Source of the DNA: VXYK01 sp965221585
Lineage (GTDB): Bacteria; Actinomycetota; Acidimicrobiia; Acidimicrobiales; Aldehydirespiratoraceae
Reading direction: 5' to 3'
DNA length: 64,000 bases
Assembly: GCA_965221585.1 (NCBI GenBank)
Contig: OZ244898.1
Coordinates: 2,108,001-2,172,000, forward strand
Notes under the pieces: generated by a model
What the model was told of the DNA's origin: nothing
The model's database searches: none
Seen by the model: only the letters and a program-made list of their open reading frames with translations
Program-made: the position numbers and the translations under genes
In this document: positions 16,859-25,892 of the stretch, in pieces
How positions within the stretch are numbered: position 1 is the stretch's first letter
Layout of the letters: every line of letters starts with the position of its first letter

Positions 16859-19800
16859 GTGACGACAACCGATGCTTCCTCGCCGCACGGGCCCAACGAT
16901 TGGCTGATCGACGAGATGCGCGCTCGCTGGAACGCCGACCCGGCTTCGGTGGACCACGAATGGCGGGTCATCTTCGACAACGAGAACGGAACCGAAACGG
17001 CTGCCACCGCCGCAGCTTCCCCTCTGATCGAAACCACCGCCAGCGACGTCACCCCAACCCCACAACCCCCAACCACGCCCCGCGTAAGCAACACCCCACC
17101 ACCACAACCGCAAACCGCGGCTCCGGCCACGCCCGGCGAAAGCACCGCTACGCCCGGAACAAGCAACGCTACGCCCGGCGCAAGTGCACCGCGACCACCA
17201 ACCGCGGCTCCGGCCACGCCCGGCGAAAGCACCGCTACGCCCGGCGCAAGCACAGCAACGATCAAGGGGAGCGGAGCCCGCATCGTCGCCAACATGGAAG
17301 CGTCGCTCGACGTGCCCACCGCAACCAGCTTCCGAGAGATCCCGGCCAAGCTCCTGGAGATCAACCGCAAGATCATCAACGGCTACCTCGGACGCAAAAT
17401 GTCCGACAAGATCTCCTTCACCCATCTGATCGGGTACGCAGTCGTGCGAGCCATCGCCGATGAAATGCCGGTCATGAACAACTCGTTCACCCAGGGTCCC
17501 AACGGCGAACCCACACTGGTGCACAACCCGCATGTGGCTCTCGGAATCGCAGTGGACATCGCCAAATCAGACGGCTCCCGCACACTCATGGTCCCCTGCA
17601 TCAAACAGGCCGACACCCTCAGCTTCCGGGAATTCGCCACGCGATACGAAGACACGATCCGCCGGGTCCGCAACAACGAGATCAGCCCCGACGACCTCAC
17701 GGGCACAACCGTCACCCTCACCAACCCCGGCACCATCGGCACGCTGCAGTCCGTGCCGCGGTTGATGCCCGGCCAGGGCCTCATCGTCGGCGTCGGCTCG
17801 ATCGCCTACCCGACCGGCTTCGAAGCCGCAGATCCGGCCACTCTGGCTGATCTCGGGCTCTCGAAGATCGTCACGATCACCTCCACCTACGATCATCGGA
17901 TCATCCAGGGTGCCGAGTCCGGGATGTTCCTGCGCAAGGTCCACGACCTGCTACTCGGCAGCGACGACTTCTACGTCAAGGTCTTCGCGTCGCTGGAAGT
18001 TCCATATGAGGCGGTCCAATGGCGCAGGGACGTCAATCCGGTCGACCGTGAGGGAGCCCTGCTCGAGAAGCAGGCCAAGGTCAACCAACTGATCAACATG
18101 TACCGGGTCCGCGGCCACCTCATCGCCGATCTCGACCCGCTTCAGGTCAAAGAGCCGAAGATGCACGCAGAGCTCGACCCGGCAACCTACGGGCTGACGA
18201 TCTGGGACCTCGACCGCGAGTTCCTCACCGGAAGCGACACGGGCATCTATGCGATGGTCGGTGGCACCCCGAAGATGACCTTGGGCGACCTTCTGGGTGT
18301 GCTGCGCGACGCCTACTGCCGAACGGTAGGTGTCGAGTACATGCATATCCAGGACCCCGTGGAGAAGCGCTGGATGCAAGAACAGCTCGAGGGCGCGAAC
18401 TCGTACATAGAGCCGGACGAGCAGCGCCATATCCTCAGCCGTCTCAACGCCGCCGAAGCGCTCGAGTCCTTCCTCGGCACTAAATACGTGGGTCAGAAGA
18501 GATTCGGCATCGAGGGAGCCGAAAGCACGATCCCGCTCGTCGACGCGGTGCTCGGCGCGGCAGCCGACAACCACCTGGCCGGCGCGGTGATGGGCATGGC
18601 ACACCGGGGCCGCCTGAACGTGCTGGTCAACATAGTCGGCAAGACCTACAAGGAACTCTTCACAGAGTTCGAGGGGGGCGACATCGAGCAGATGACCCAG
18701 GGGTCCGGCGACGTCAAGTACCACCTCGGCCAGAAGGGCACCTTCGTCAGCCGCAATGGCAACGAACTCGCCCTCGAGCTGGCCGCCAACCCGAGCCACC
18801 TCGAAGCGGTAGATCCGGTCGTGGTGGGCATGGTACGCGCCAAGATGGACCTGATCGACCCCGAGAGCGGCTATGGCAAGTTCCCGGTCCTGCCGTTGTT
18901 GATCCACGGCGACGCTGCCTTCGCGGGACAGGGCGTGGTCGCCGAGACGCTCAATCTCTCGCAGATTCAGGGATACCGGGTGGGCGGCACGATCCATGTG
19001 ATCATCAACAACCAACTCGGTTTCACGACCACGCCCGATGTGGCCCGCTCCTCGGAGTACTCGACCGACGTGGCCAAGATGATCCAGGCGCCGATCTTCC
19101 ATGTCAACGGCGACGACCCCGAAGCCTGCGTGCGCGTGGCCCGGCTGGCGTTCGCGTACCGGCAGCGGTTCAACAAGGACGTCGTGATCGACATGATCTG
19201 CTACCGGCGCCACGGGCACAACGAGGGCGACGACCCCAGTTACACACTCCCCGAGATGTACCGCCGAGTCGACGCCAGGCCCTCGGTGCGTGCCCACTTC
19301 ACCGAAGCACTCACAAAGCGCGGGGACCTGACCCCGACACAGGCCGAGGAAGCCTTGGCGGACTTTCAAGCACGCCTGCAGTCCGCGCTCGACGAGACAC
19401 GCGGGATGGCCTCGGACCCCGATGCGCGCGCCGCGCCCCCGCCACAGCCCGTCGGCGTTCTGCCCCATGTGCGAACCTCCATAGACCATGCCAGCGTGCA
19501 GCGGATCTACCGGGCGCTCTCGATCATGCCCGACGGGTTCACGCTTCATCCCAAACTCGCCCAGCAGTTCGAGAAGCGCGACGAGATGTTCTCATCGGGC
19601 GAGGTCGACTGGGCGTTGGCTGAAGCGATGGCTCTGGGATCGCTTCTGCTGGAGGGCAACAGCATCCGGCTGGCAGGCCAGGACTCCCGCCGCGGCACCT
19701 TCAGCCACCGCCACTCGACTCTGGTCGACTACGAGACCAGCGCCGAGCACGTACCGTTGGCGACCCTCGCGTCCGGAGACACACGACTGTGGATCTACGA

Positions 19801-20629
19801 CTCGCTGCTCTCGGAATACGCCGCGCTGGGTTTCGAGTACGGATACTCGATCGCCAACCGCGACGCACTGGTCATGTGGGAGGCGCAGTTCGGCGATTTC
19901 GCCAACGGCGCCCAGATAATCATCGACCAGTTCATCGTCTCCGCCAAGGACAAATGGGATGAGGAGACCGGTCTGGTCCTGCTGCTGCCACACGGTCTCG
20001 AGGGTCAGGGACCGGAGCATTCCTCGGCCCGTGTCGAGCGTTTCCTCATGGCGGCTGCGGAGGACAATCTGCAGATCTGCAACGCCACGACAGCCGCCCA
20101 GTTCTTTCATCTGCTGCGCCGTCAGACCCTGCTGCATGTGCGCGTGCCGCTGATCGTGTTCACGCCCAAGTCGCTGCTGCGGGCACGGACCTCACGCTCA
20201 CCGGTCGCCCACCTGCTGTCGGGAACGTTCGAGGAAGTTCTCGGCGATCCCGCCGAACCCGATCCCGCAGCGGTGAAACGGGTGATTCTGGCGAGCGGCA
20301 AGGTTGCCTTCGATGCCATGGCACAACGAGATCGTTCGGGCGCGCCCGTGGCGGTGGTTCGTGTCGAGCAGCTCTATCCCTGGCCTTTCGACGCCATAGC
20401 CGCCCAACTGGCCAGGTACGGGGCGGCCACTGAAATCGTCTGGTTGCAGGAGGAGCCGGAGAACATGGGTCCTTGGAACGCCATCAAGGGCCGGATATAC
20501 GAGGCTCACGAGCACACCCACTCGATACGTCGGGTCAGCCGGTTCGAGTCCGGAAGTCCGGCGTGTGGAAGCGCCAAGGTCCACGCCCAGGAGCACGCCG
20601 AGCTGCTGCGCAACGCCCTGAGTTTCTGA
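16859..20629 (+). CDS. kgd: Multifunctional 2-oxoglutarate decarboxylase / dehydrogenase E1-E2 fusion (Kgd)
   Basis: This 1256-residue protein has the actinobacterial SucA/Kgd architecture: a short N-terminal E1-type helix (DWLIDEMRARWNADPASVDHEW), an Ala-Pro-Thr linker (about 45-135), an E2 succinyltransferase-like domain with active-site TSTYDHRIIQG (His346), then the ThDP-dependent E1 domain (MAHRGRLNVL, GDAAFAGQG, HGLEGQGPEHSSAR). It makes succinic semialdehyde or, with lipoyl partners, succinyl-CoA in the TCA cycle. There is no lipoyl domain, as usual. The GTG at 16859 is preferred; an upstream extension to 16733 is not Kgd-like. The linker contains a repeat that also occurs in non-coding DNA at 35.8 kb. 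Confidence 0.95.
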   Translation: MTTTDASSPHGPNDWLIDEMRARWNADPASVDHEWRVIFDNENGTETAATAAASPLIETTASDVTPTPQPPTTPRVSNTPPPQPQTAAPATPGESTATPGTSNATPGASAPRPPTAAPATPGESTATPGASTATIKGSGARIVANMEASLDVPTATSFREIPAKLLEINRKIINGYLGRKMSDKISFTHLIGYAVVRAIADEMPVMNNSFTQGPNGEPTLVHNPHVALGIAVDIAKSDGSRTLMVPCIKQADTLSFREFATRYEDTIRRVRNNEISPDDLTGTTVTLTNPGTIGTLQSVPRLMPGQGLIVGVGSIAYPTGFEAADPATLADLGLSKIVTITSTYDHRIIQGAESGMFLRKVHDLLLGSDDFYVKVFASLEVPYEAVQWRRDVNPVDREGALLEKQAKVNQLINMYRVRGHLIADLDPLQVKEPKMHAELDPATYGLTIWDLDREFLTGSDTGIYAMVGGTPKMTLGDLLGVLRDAYCRTVGVEYMHIQDPVEKRWMQEQLEGANSYIEPDEQRHILSRLNAAEALESFLGTKYVGQKRFGIEGAESTIPLVDAVLGAAADNHLAGAVMGMAHRGRLNVLVNIVGKTYKELFTEFEGGDIEQMTQGSGDVKYHLGQKGTFVSRNGNELALELAANPSHLEAVDPVVVGMVRAKMDLIDPESGYGKFPVLPLLIHGDAAFAGQGVVAETLNLSQIQGYRVGGTIHVIINNQLGFTTTPDVARSSEYSTDVAKMIQAPIFHVNGDDPEACVRVARLAFAYRQRFNKDVVIDMICYRRHGHNEGDDPSYTLPEMYRRVDARPSVRAHFTEALTKRGDLTPTQAEEALADFQARLQSALDETRGMASDPDARAAPPPQPVGVLPHVRTSIDHASVQRIYRALSIMPDGFTLHPKLAQQFEKRDEMFSSGEVDWALAEAMALGSLLLEGNSIRLAGQDSRRGTFSHRHSTLVDYETSAEHVPLATLASGDTRLWIYDSLLSEYAALGFEYGYSIANRDALVMWEAQFGDFANGAQIIIDQFIVSAKDKWDEETGLVLLLPHGLEGQGPEHSSARVERFLMAAAEDNLQICNATTAAQFFHLLRRQTLLHVRVPLIVFTPKSLLRARTSRSPVAHLLSGTFEEVLGDPAEPDPAAVKRVILASGKVAFDAMAQRDRSGAPVAVVRVEQLYPWPFDAIAAQLARYGAATEIVWLQEEPENMGPWNAIKGRIYEAHEHTHSIRRVSRFESGSPACGSAKVHAQEHAELLRNALSF
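17119..17250 (+). repeat. In-frame copies of a dispersed GC-rich repeat inside the Kgd linker
   Basis: Two identical 30-nt units (17119-17148 and 17206-17235), each starting GGCTCCGGCCACGCCCGGCG, are spaced 87 bp apart (29 codons). They are separated by shorter GCTACGCCCGG sub-repeats and encode Ala-Pro-Ala-Thr-Pro-Gly-Glu-Ser type linker. The unit differs at only two positions from the intergenic copies at 35833 and 35897. Confidence 0.9.
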
Positions 20630-20659
20630 GCCGCTGACTGGCCACTGCCGACCTACTGC

Positions 20660-20665
20660 TAGATT
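20660..20665 (+). promoter_or_regulatory. Candidate -10 box of ettA
   Basis: TAGATT ends 9 nt before the ATG at 20675; no Shine-Dalgarno is visible. Confidence 0.3.
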
Positions 20666-20674
20666 CTCGGCGCA

Positions 20675-22378
20675 ATGAGCGCTCAGTTCATCTTCACCAT
20701 GCACAAGGTCGGTCGCTTCGTTGCTCCCGACAAGGATGTTCTGAAAGACATCACGCTGGCCTTCTACCCGGGCGCGAAGATCGGCGTGCTGGGCCCCAAC
20801 GGTGCGGGCAAGTCGACTCTGCTGCGGATCATGGCCGGCATCGACACCGAATACAGCGGTGAGGCTCGCCTGACCGGGGGTTTCAGCGTCGGCATGCTCG
20901 ACCAGGAACCGCAACTCGACGCCTCCAAGGACGTGATGGGCAACATCATGGACGGCACCGCCGAAGCCGCAGATTTGCTGGCTGCCTACGACGAGGTGAT
21001 GGCACAGTGGTCCGATCCCGATGCCGACTACGAGAAGCTCGGTGCTCGTCAGGCCGACATAGAGTCGAAGATCGAGGCGCTCGGCGCCTGGGACACCCAG
21101 CGCAACATCGAGATCGCCATGGACGCGCTGCGCACTCCACCCGGCGACACACCCGTCGGCCATCTGTCCGGGGGTGAAGTCAGGCGTGTGGCCATGGCTC
21201 GACTGCTTATGGCCAAACCCGACCTGCTGCTACTCGACGAGCCGACCAACCACCTCGACGCCGAGTCTGTGGCCTGGCTCGAACGCACCTTGCAGGACTA
21301 CCAGGGAACCGTCGTGGCGATAACCCACGACCGCTACTTCCTGGACAACGTGGCGGGCTGGATCCTCGAGCTTGACCGCGGCAAGGGGTTCCCCTTCGAG
21401 GGGAACTACTCGGGATTCCTGGAGCAGAAAGAGGCACGTTACGCGGCACTCGACAAGCAGGACGACAAACGCCAGCGCACCCTCAAGCGTGAGCTCGAGT
21501 GGGTTCGGATGGCCCCCAAGGCCCGCCAGGCCAAGGGCAAGGCGAGGCTCTCACAGTACGAGAAGCTGCTTGAGCAGCAGCGCAGCGCCGAGGGTCGGGC
21601 CAACGACCTTGAAATCGTGATCACGACCGACACCCGGCTCGGTGATGTCGTGATCGAAGCCGAAGGGTTGTCGAAGGGGTTCGGCGACAAGCTGTTGATC
21701 GAAAACCTCTCGTTCTCTCTGCCGCCAGCGGGAATTGTCGGTGTCATCGGCGCCAACGGCGCCGGCAAGTCCACTCTGTTCAAGATGATCATCGCCGCAG
21801 CGACCGACAACACCGAGGACGAGTCCCGGCCTGACGGCGGCACTCTGCGGATAGGTCCCACGGTCAAGCTCGGCTACGTGGACCAGAACCGCACCCTCGA
21901 TCCCGACAAGACCGTCTATGAGGAGATCACCGGGGGAAACGACAACCTGGTCGTCGCGGGACGGGAGATCCACGGTCGCGCCTATGCGGCCTCGTTCAAC
22001 TTCCGAGGCTCCGACCAGCAAAAGAAGGTCGGAGTTCTGTCGGGCGGCGAACGCAACCGTGTGCACCTCGCCAAGATGCTCACACGCGGTGCCAACCTGC
22101 TGCTGCTCGACGAGCCGACCAATGATCTCGACGTGGACACCCTGCGTGCGCTTGAGGACGCCATCGAGGCCTTCCCGGGCTGCGCGGTGATCATCAGCCA
22201 TGACCGATGGTTCCTCGACCGTGTCTCCACCCATATTCTGGCCTTCGAGGGTGACTCGCAGGTCCGCTGGTTCGAGGGTAATTTCAGCGACTACGCCGAC
22301 TACCGAAAGCGGGAGCACGGAGTTGACGCCATGCGCCCGCAACGCATCAAGTACAAACCGATCGAGCGCATCCGATGA
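20675..22378 (+). CDS. ettA: Energy-dependent translational throttle protein EttA (ABC-F)
   Basis: The 567-residue soluble protein has two ABC ATPase domains and no membrane segments. Domain 1 has GPNGAGKST (40-48), LSGGEVRRVAMARLL and LLLLDEPTNHLD. A charged linker (residues about 245-310; KRELEWVRMAPKARQAKGKAR) is the P-site tRNA-interaction motif that marks EttA. Domain 2 has GANGAGKST, LSGGERNRVHLAKML and LLLLDEPTNDLD. In E. coli, EttA binds the ribosomal E site and gates entry into elongation according to ATP/ADP ratio. The length is close to the usual 555. The stop overlaps the next gene by 4 bp. Confidence 0.96.
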   Translation: MSAQFIFTMHKVGRFVAPDKDVLKDITLAFYPGAKIGVLGPNGAGKSTLLRIMAGIDTEYSGEARLTGGFSVGMLDQEPQLDASKDVMGNIMDGTAEAADLLAAYDEVMAQWSDPDADYEKLGARQADIESKIEALGAWDTQRNIEIAMDALRTPPGDTPVGHLSGGEVRRVAMARLLMAKPDLLLLDEPTNHLDAESVAWLERTLQDYQGTVVAITHDRYFLDNVAGWILELDRGKGFPFEGNYSGFLEQKEARYAALDKQDDKRQRTLKRELEWVRMAPKARQAKGKARLSQYEKLLEQQRSAEGRANDLEIVITTDTRLGDVVIEAEGLSKGFGDKLLIENLSFSLPPAGIVGVIGANGAGKSTLFKMIIAAATDNTEDESRPDGGTLRIGPTVKLGYVDQNRTLDPDKTVYEEITGGNDNLVVAGREIHGRAYAASFNFRGSDQQKKVGVLSGGERNRVHLAKMLTRGANLLLLDEPTNDLDVDTLRALEDAIEAFPGCAVIISHDRWFLDRVSTHILAFEGDSQVRWFEGNFSDYADYRKREHGVDAMRPQRIKYKPIERIR

Positions 22379-23229
22379 CCGACGACCCAGCTTCTGTGCC
22401 TCCGATCCTTCGGTTGGAGCCAGTTGCGGAGGCGCGGTACCGAGTCGTCAATGAGGGAGACCCGGCAGTCAACAATGTGGTGTTCGGAGGCCAGCTGCTG
22501 TCTCAGATGATCATGGCGGCGACTGCCGGCGACGAAGCCAAGACCGTCAAGACGATCAGTGCGACCTTCGCCCGAGCCGCCCGGGTAGATGCCGACACTG
22601 AAGTCTCAGTCGAGACTTTCCATTCGGGCCGCACCTTCGCAAGCCGTACGGTGAGTGTCTGGCAGGTTGAGCGGCTCTGCGCCCGGGCCTCGGTTCTCAG
22701 CCATGCGTCCGACACGGACGTGATCGCCCACCAGGTCGACCGAGGCGCGGTGACGCCTCCGACCGAGGGCCGCATCGCCAGCGACCATGCGGTGTTCCCG
22801 GGTGCGGAGTATGTGATCGCCGACGATGTCGATCTGGTCGACAGTTCCGGGCCCACCGGTCCAGCCGAGCTGTCGGTCTGGTATCGCAGCCGGCACACAC
22901 CCGATGATCCCATCATCAATCAGGCGGTGCTGGCCTGGGGAACCGACGGGTTCCTGATCGGTACCGCCATGCGCCCCCACTCCGGCGTTGCCTACGACCG
23001 CGCACATGTCGACTTGTCGACCGGGGTGATCAGCCACACACTCACCTTCCATCGGCCCTTCTCCATGCGGGACTGGCTGCTGCTGTCCCACGAAGCTCCC
23101 TTTGCGGGCGGCGGTCGCAGCTACGGCCGCGCCCATGTCCACGACAGCAGTGGCGCGCTCGTCGCCAGCTACGTGCAGGACGCGATGATTGCTGACATGC
23201 CCGAAGGTGCCCAACGGAGGACCATGTGA
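22375..23229 (+). CDS. Acyl-CoA thioesterase, TesB-like double hotdog
   Basis: The 284-residue protein reads as two hotdog domains: NNVVFGGQLLSQMIMAAT in the first and HTLTFHRPFSMRDWLLLSHEAPFAGGGRSYGRAHVHDSSGALVA-type strand order in the second, the latter being the TesB signature region. The segment after MRDW carries the conserved residues near the active site. It hydrolyses acyl-CoA to acid and CoA; chain length cannot be inferred. It overlaps ettA by 4 bp and is followed after 23 bp by the DUF35 gene, suggesting one lipid-related transcript. Confidence 0.85.
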   Translation: MTDDPASVPPILRLEPVAEARYRVVNEGDPAVNNVVFGGQLLSQMIMAATAGDEAKTVKTISATFARAARVDADTEVSVETFHSGRTFASRTVSVWQVERLCARASVLSHASDTDVIAHQVDRGAVTPPTEGRIASDHAVFPGAEYVIADDVDLVDSSGPTGPAELSVWYRSRHTPDDPIINQAVLAWGTDGFLIGTAMRPHSGVAYDRAHVDLSTGVISHTLTFHRPFSMRDWLLLSHEAPFAGGGRSYGRAHVHDSSGALVASYVQDAMIADMPEGAQRRTM

Positions 23230-23252
23230 AGCAAGGGACCGGGTGAAACGCC

Positions 23253-23672
23253 ATGGAGGACATGTTTCCGGCGCGGGTACTGCCCAAGCTTGACCCCCAG
23301 AACCGGCAGTTCTGGACATCCGGCGCGCACGGCGAGCTGCGCATCGAGCGCTGCCGTGAGTGCGGCACTTGGATCCATCCACCGGTCGGTACCTGCTTCG
23401 AGTGCCACAGCAGTTCGGTCGAGCCCACCGTGGTCAGCGGACGCGGCAAGATCTACTCGTTCACCATCAACCATCAGCCGTGGTTCGGTGACATCGGGCC
23501 CTATTGCGTGGTGCTCGTTGACCTCGAAGAGGGCAGTGACACCCAGCCGCTGCGCATCACCAGCAACCTGGTCGGAACCGACCCCGACGATGTACGAATC
23601 GGCATGGACGTCGAAGTGTTCTTCATCCAGTGTGATGATGTCTGGCTGCCGCAGTTCCGGGAGATCAGATGA
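23253..23672 (+). CDS. DUF35 OB-fold / zinc-ribbon protein
   Basis: The 139-residue protein has an N-terminal rubredoxin-like zinc ribbon (CREC at Cys34/Cys37 and CFEC at Cys48/Cys51) and a C-terminal OB-fold (GRGKIYSFTINHQPWFG to VEVFFIQCDDVWLPQFR). DUF35 proteins pair with thiolase-fold partners, for example in Ltp2-DUF35 steroid side-chain aldolases and archaeal thiolase-HMGCS complexes, where they channel or position the CoA substrate. Its stop overlaps the thiolase-like gene by 4 bp, so a two-subunit complex is strongly suggested. Confidence 0.92.
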   Translation: MEDMFPARVLPKLDPQNRQFWTSGAHGELRIERCRECGTWIHPPVGTCFECHSSSVEPTVVSGRGKIYSFTINHQPWFGDIGPYCVVLVDLEEGSDTQPLRITSNLVGTDPDDVRIGMDVEVFFIQCDDVWLPQFREIR

Positions 23673-24889
23673 CCCGGAGAATCGGCGAACGCGACAGCAT
23701 CATCAGCGGCATCGGCCAGTCGGAGGTCGGTAGACGACTGGGCCGAACACCAATGAGTCTCACCGTCGAAGCCTGTCTCGACGCGGTCACCGACGCTGGG
23801 CTGGAGATGAGCGACATCGACGGTCTCGCCTCCTACCCCGGTGGCGCCATGGACGGATTGACACCGGGTTTTGCCGGACCCGGCACCGACGCGGTCCAGG
23901 ACGCACTGCGCCTAGACCTGAACTGGCACAGCGCCGGTCCCGAGGGCCCGGCTCAGATCCAGGCGGTGATCAACGCCGCGGTTGCCGTGTCGGCCGGTTT
24001 GGCTCGCCATGTGCTGGTCTACCGGACCGTGTGGGAGTCCACCGCTCAAGGCTCGGGCAGACGCCAAGGCATAGGCGGTGCCGGCAGCGGTGGCGGCCAA
24101 CAGGGGCCGCGCTTGGGTGGGGCCCTGCAGTACCTGCTGCCCTTCGGGGCTGTCTCGGCGGTCAACTGGCTGGCGATGAACGCCACCCGCCACTTCCATA
24201 CCTACGGCACCACCCGCGAGACGCTCGGGACGATCGCGGTCAACACCCGCCGCAACGCTGGGCTCAACCCGAAGGCGATCTTCCGTGACCCGCTGACGAT
24301 GGACGACTACCTTGACGCCCGAATCATCAGCACACCGCTGTGCCTGTTCGACTGCGACGTTCCGGTGGACGGGTCGACGGCTTTCGTGGTCTCCCACCGC
24401 GACCACGCACCCCACGTGCCCACGACAGCGGTTGCGATCAATGCCGTCGGCACCGCCCTGCACGGGCGGCCGTCATGGGATCAACGCCCGAAAATGGAGG
24501 AGTCGCCGTTGCGCGCCGCGGCCGACACCATGTGGGCGCGCACGGAACTGACCCGCGCCGATGTCGACACCGCGCAGTTGTACGACGGCTTCAGCATCAT
24601 CACGCTCATGGCGATCGAAGCCCTGGGGTTCTGCGCTGTCGGCGAGGCCAAGGACTACCTGCAAGGCGGCCACCGCATCGCCCTGGAGGGCGAACTGCCA
24701 CTCAACACCGCAGGCGGGCAGCTGTCCGCAGGCCGACTGCACGGTTTCGGGCTGCTGCACGAAGCCTGTGTGCAGCTGCGCGGCCAAGGAGGCGAGCGCC
24801 AGGTTCAAGGCGACCCTGAGGTTGCGGTCGTCGCCAACGGCGGCGGCCCGGTGGCCGGCACCATGCTCGTCACCCGAGGCGTCGGCTGA
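23669..24889 (+). CDS. Thiolase-fold protein lacking the nucleophilic cysteine (SCPx/Ltp2-type)
   Basis: The 406-residue protein has thiolase fold landmarks: SGIGQSEVGRR at the N-terminus, AVAVSAGLARHVLVYR after the nucleophile position, QLYDGFSIITLMAIEALGF, and NTAGGQLSAGRLHGFGLLHEA with the GHP-equivalent histidine (His358). The nucleophile region reads NWHSAGPEGPAQ and the final loop reads NGGGPVAGT, so both usual cysteines are missing. This fits non-condensing, SCPx/Ltp2-like aldolase members rather than a beta-ketothiolase. It is translationally coupled to DUF35. Ltp2 cleaves steroid side-chain hydroxyacyl-CoAs; the substrate here is unknown. Confidence 0.88.
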   Translation: MTRRIGERDSIISGIGQSEVGRRLGRTPMSLTVEACLDAVTDAGLEMSDIDGLASYPGGAMDGLTPGFAGPGTDAVQDALRLDLNWHSAGPEGPAQIQAVINAAVAVSAGLARHVLVYRTVWESTAQGSGRRQGIGGAGSGGGQQGPRLGGALQYLLPFGAVSAVNWLAMNATRHFHTYGTTRETLGTIAVNTRRNAGLNPKAIFRDPLTMDDYLDARIISTPLCLFDCDVPVDGSTAFVVSHRDHAPHVPTTAVAINAVGTALHGRPSWDQRPKMEESPLRAAADTMWARTELTRADVDTAQLYDGFSIITLMAIEALGFCAVGEAKDYLQGGHRIALEGELPLNTAGGQLSAGRLHGFGLLHEACVQLRGQGGERQVQGDPEVAVVANGGGPVAGTMLVTRGVG

Positions 24890-24937
24890 CCTCCCCAGCC
24901 TCGACCGCCACGCGCCTTCGCTGCGCCAAAGACGCCC

Positions 24938-24953
24938 GCGCTAGCCGCAGCGC
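24938..24953. terminator. Small hairpin between convergent genes
   Basis: GCGCT and AGCGC form a 5-bp stem with a 6-nt loop in the 69-bp gap between the thiolase-like gene and the convergent hydrolase. No T tract; weak. Confidence 0.2.
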
Positions 24954-24958
24954 CTCCA

Positions 24959-25879
24959 CTACCCAAAGGCAAACCCCTCGATCAGGGCGGCGAGTTCGAC
25001 CGGGGTGTCTCCCTGGACGCTGTGTCCGGCGTCGGGCACATGTTCAATGCGCGCGGACGGACAGCGGCGAAGCAGCTCAGCTTCATCGGCATCGTCCACC
25101 ACCGACTGCTCACGCATGCCGCTCACAAGCATCAACGGAACCTGCAGTTCAGACACCACATCCCAAAGATCCCCGAACCTCGGGAAGCCATCACCACTCC
25201 CCCGGGTTTCGCTGGCACGAAAACGCGCATAACGCCAGACCCACGAACCGTCGGCGCGCTGCTCGGCATTGTGCAGGATGCCCCGACGCAGCGACTCGAC
25301 AGTCCGAGTCGGGTTGAACTCGATGGTCCGCGCCAGCAGATCCTCGAAGCTGTCGAAGCTCTCAGGCCCGTCGATGAACGCGGCAATATGGCCGCTCTTG
25401 CCCTCGTCGACACCCGGAGTCACATCAACCAGCACTGCGCGACGCACCAGTTCCGGAGCCTGATCGGCAAGCGCCAAAAGGGTCATGCCCCCAAGCGACA
25501 TTCCAACCACGGCGTCGGCTTCGGGGGCGAGAGCCCGAACCGCCGCCGCGACATCGGCAGCATTGCCGAAAACGTCGGTGCTGTTCGACCCCAGTGCCGC
25601 AGCACCAGAATGTCCATGACCGGGGAGATCAATACACACCAGGGGGCGGTCCAAAGCCAGAGCAACCGTGTCCCAGGTATGGGCATTCTGAGCGCCTCCA
25701 TGCAAAAAGACGAGTTCAGGCAGCCCATCGCCCCAGACCAAGGCACTCAGGTGGCGTCCGTCGCCAAGTTCCACGTTCTCCCGTCGCACAACAGGCGGAC
25801 CGTCATAGGGCAGCCCGAACTCGGAAGCGTTCTCGTGAAACATCGAGAACTCGTCGTAGGGCACCATCTCAACGGTCAT
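24959..25879 (-). CDS. Alpha/beta-fold hydrolase
   Basis: The 306-residue protein has an oxyanion segment FLHGGAQNAHTWD, CIDLPGHGHSG, the nucleophile elbow GMSLGG and the terminal catalytic His in DAGHSVQGDTP. Downstream of the elbow, VLVDVTPGVDEGKSGHIAAFIDGPESFDSFEDLLA forms the cap. It follows cysC by 13 bp on the same strand, so it may be carried on the end of the sulfate-activation transcript, although no sulfur role is evident. Substrate unknown. Confidence 0.85.
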   Translation of the reverse strand: MTVEMVPYDEFSMFHENASEFGLPYDGPPVVRRENVELGDGRHLSALVWGDGLPELVFLHGGAQNAHTWDTVALALDRPLVCIDLPGHGHSGAAALGSNSTDVFGNAADVAAAVRALAPEADAVVGMSLGGMTLLALADQAPELVRRAVLVDVTPGVDEGKSGHIAAFIDGPESFDSFEDLLARTIEFNPTRTVESLRRGILHNAEQRADGSWVWRYARFRASETRGSGDGFPRFGDLWDVVSELQVPLMLVSGMREQSVVDDADEAELLRRCPSARIEHVPDAGHSVQGDTPVELAALIEGFAFG

Positions 25880-25892
25880 TCGACACCTCCAA

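Noticed and set aside
17951..19549. 532-codon open frame antisense to kgd
   Set aside because: High-GC mirror frame: composition skewed to His, Arg, Gly and Val, no domain similarity, and it lies opposite strongly conserved E1 motifs.
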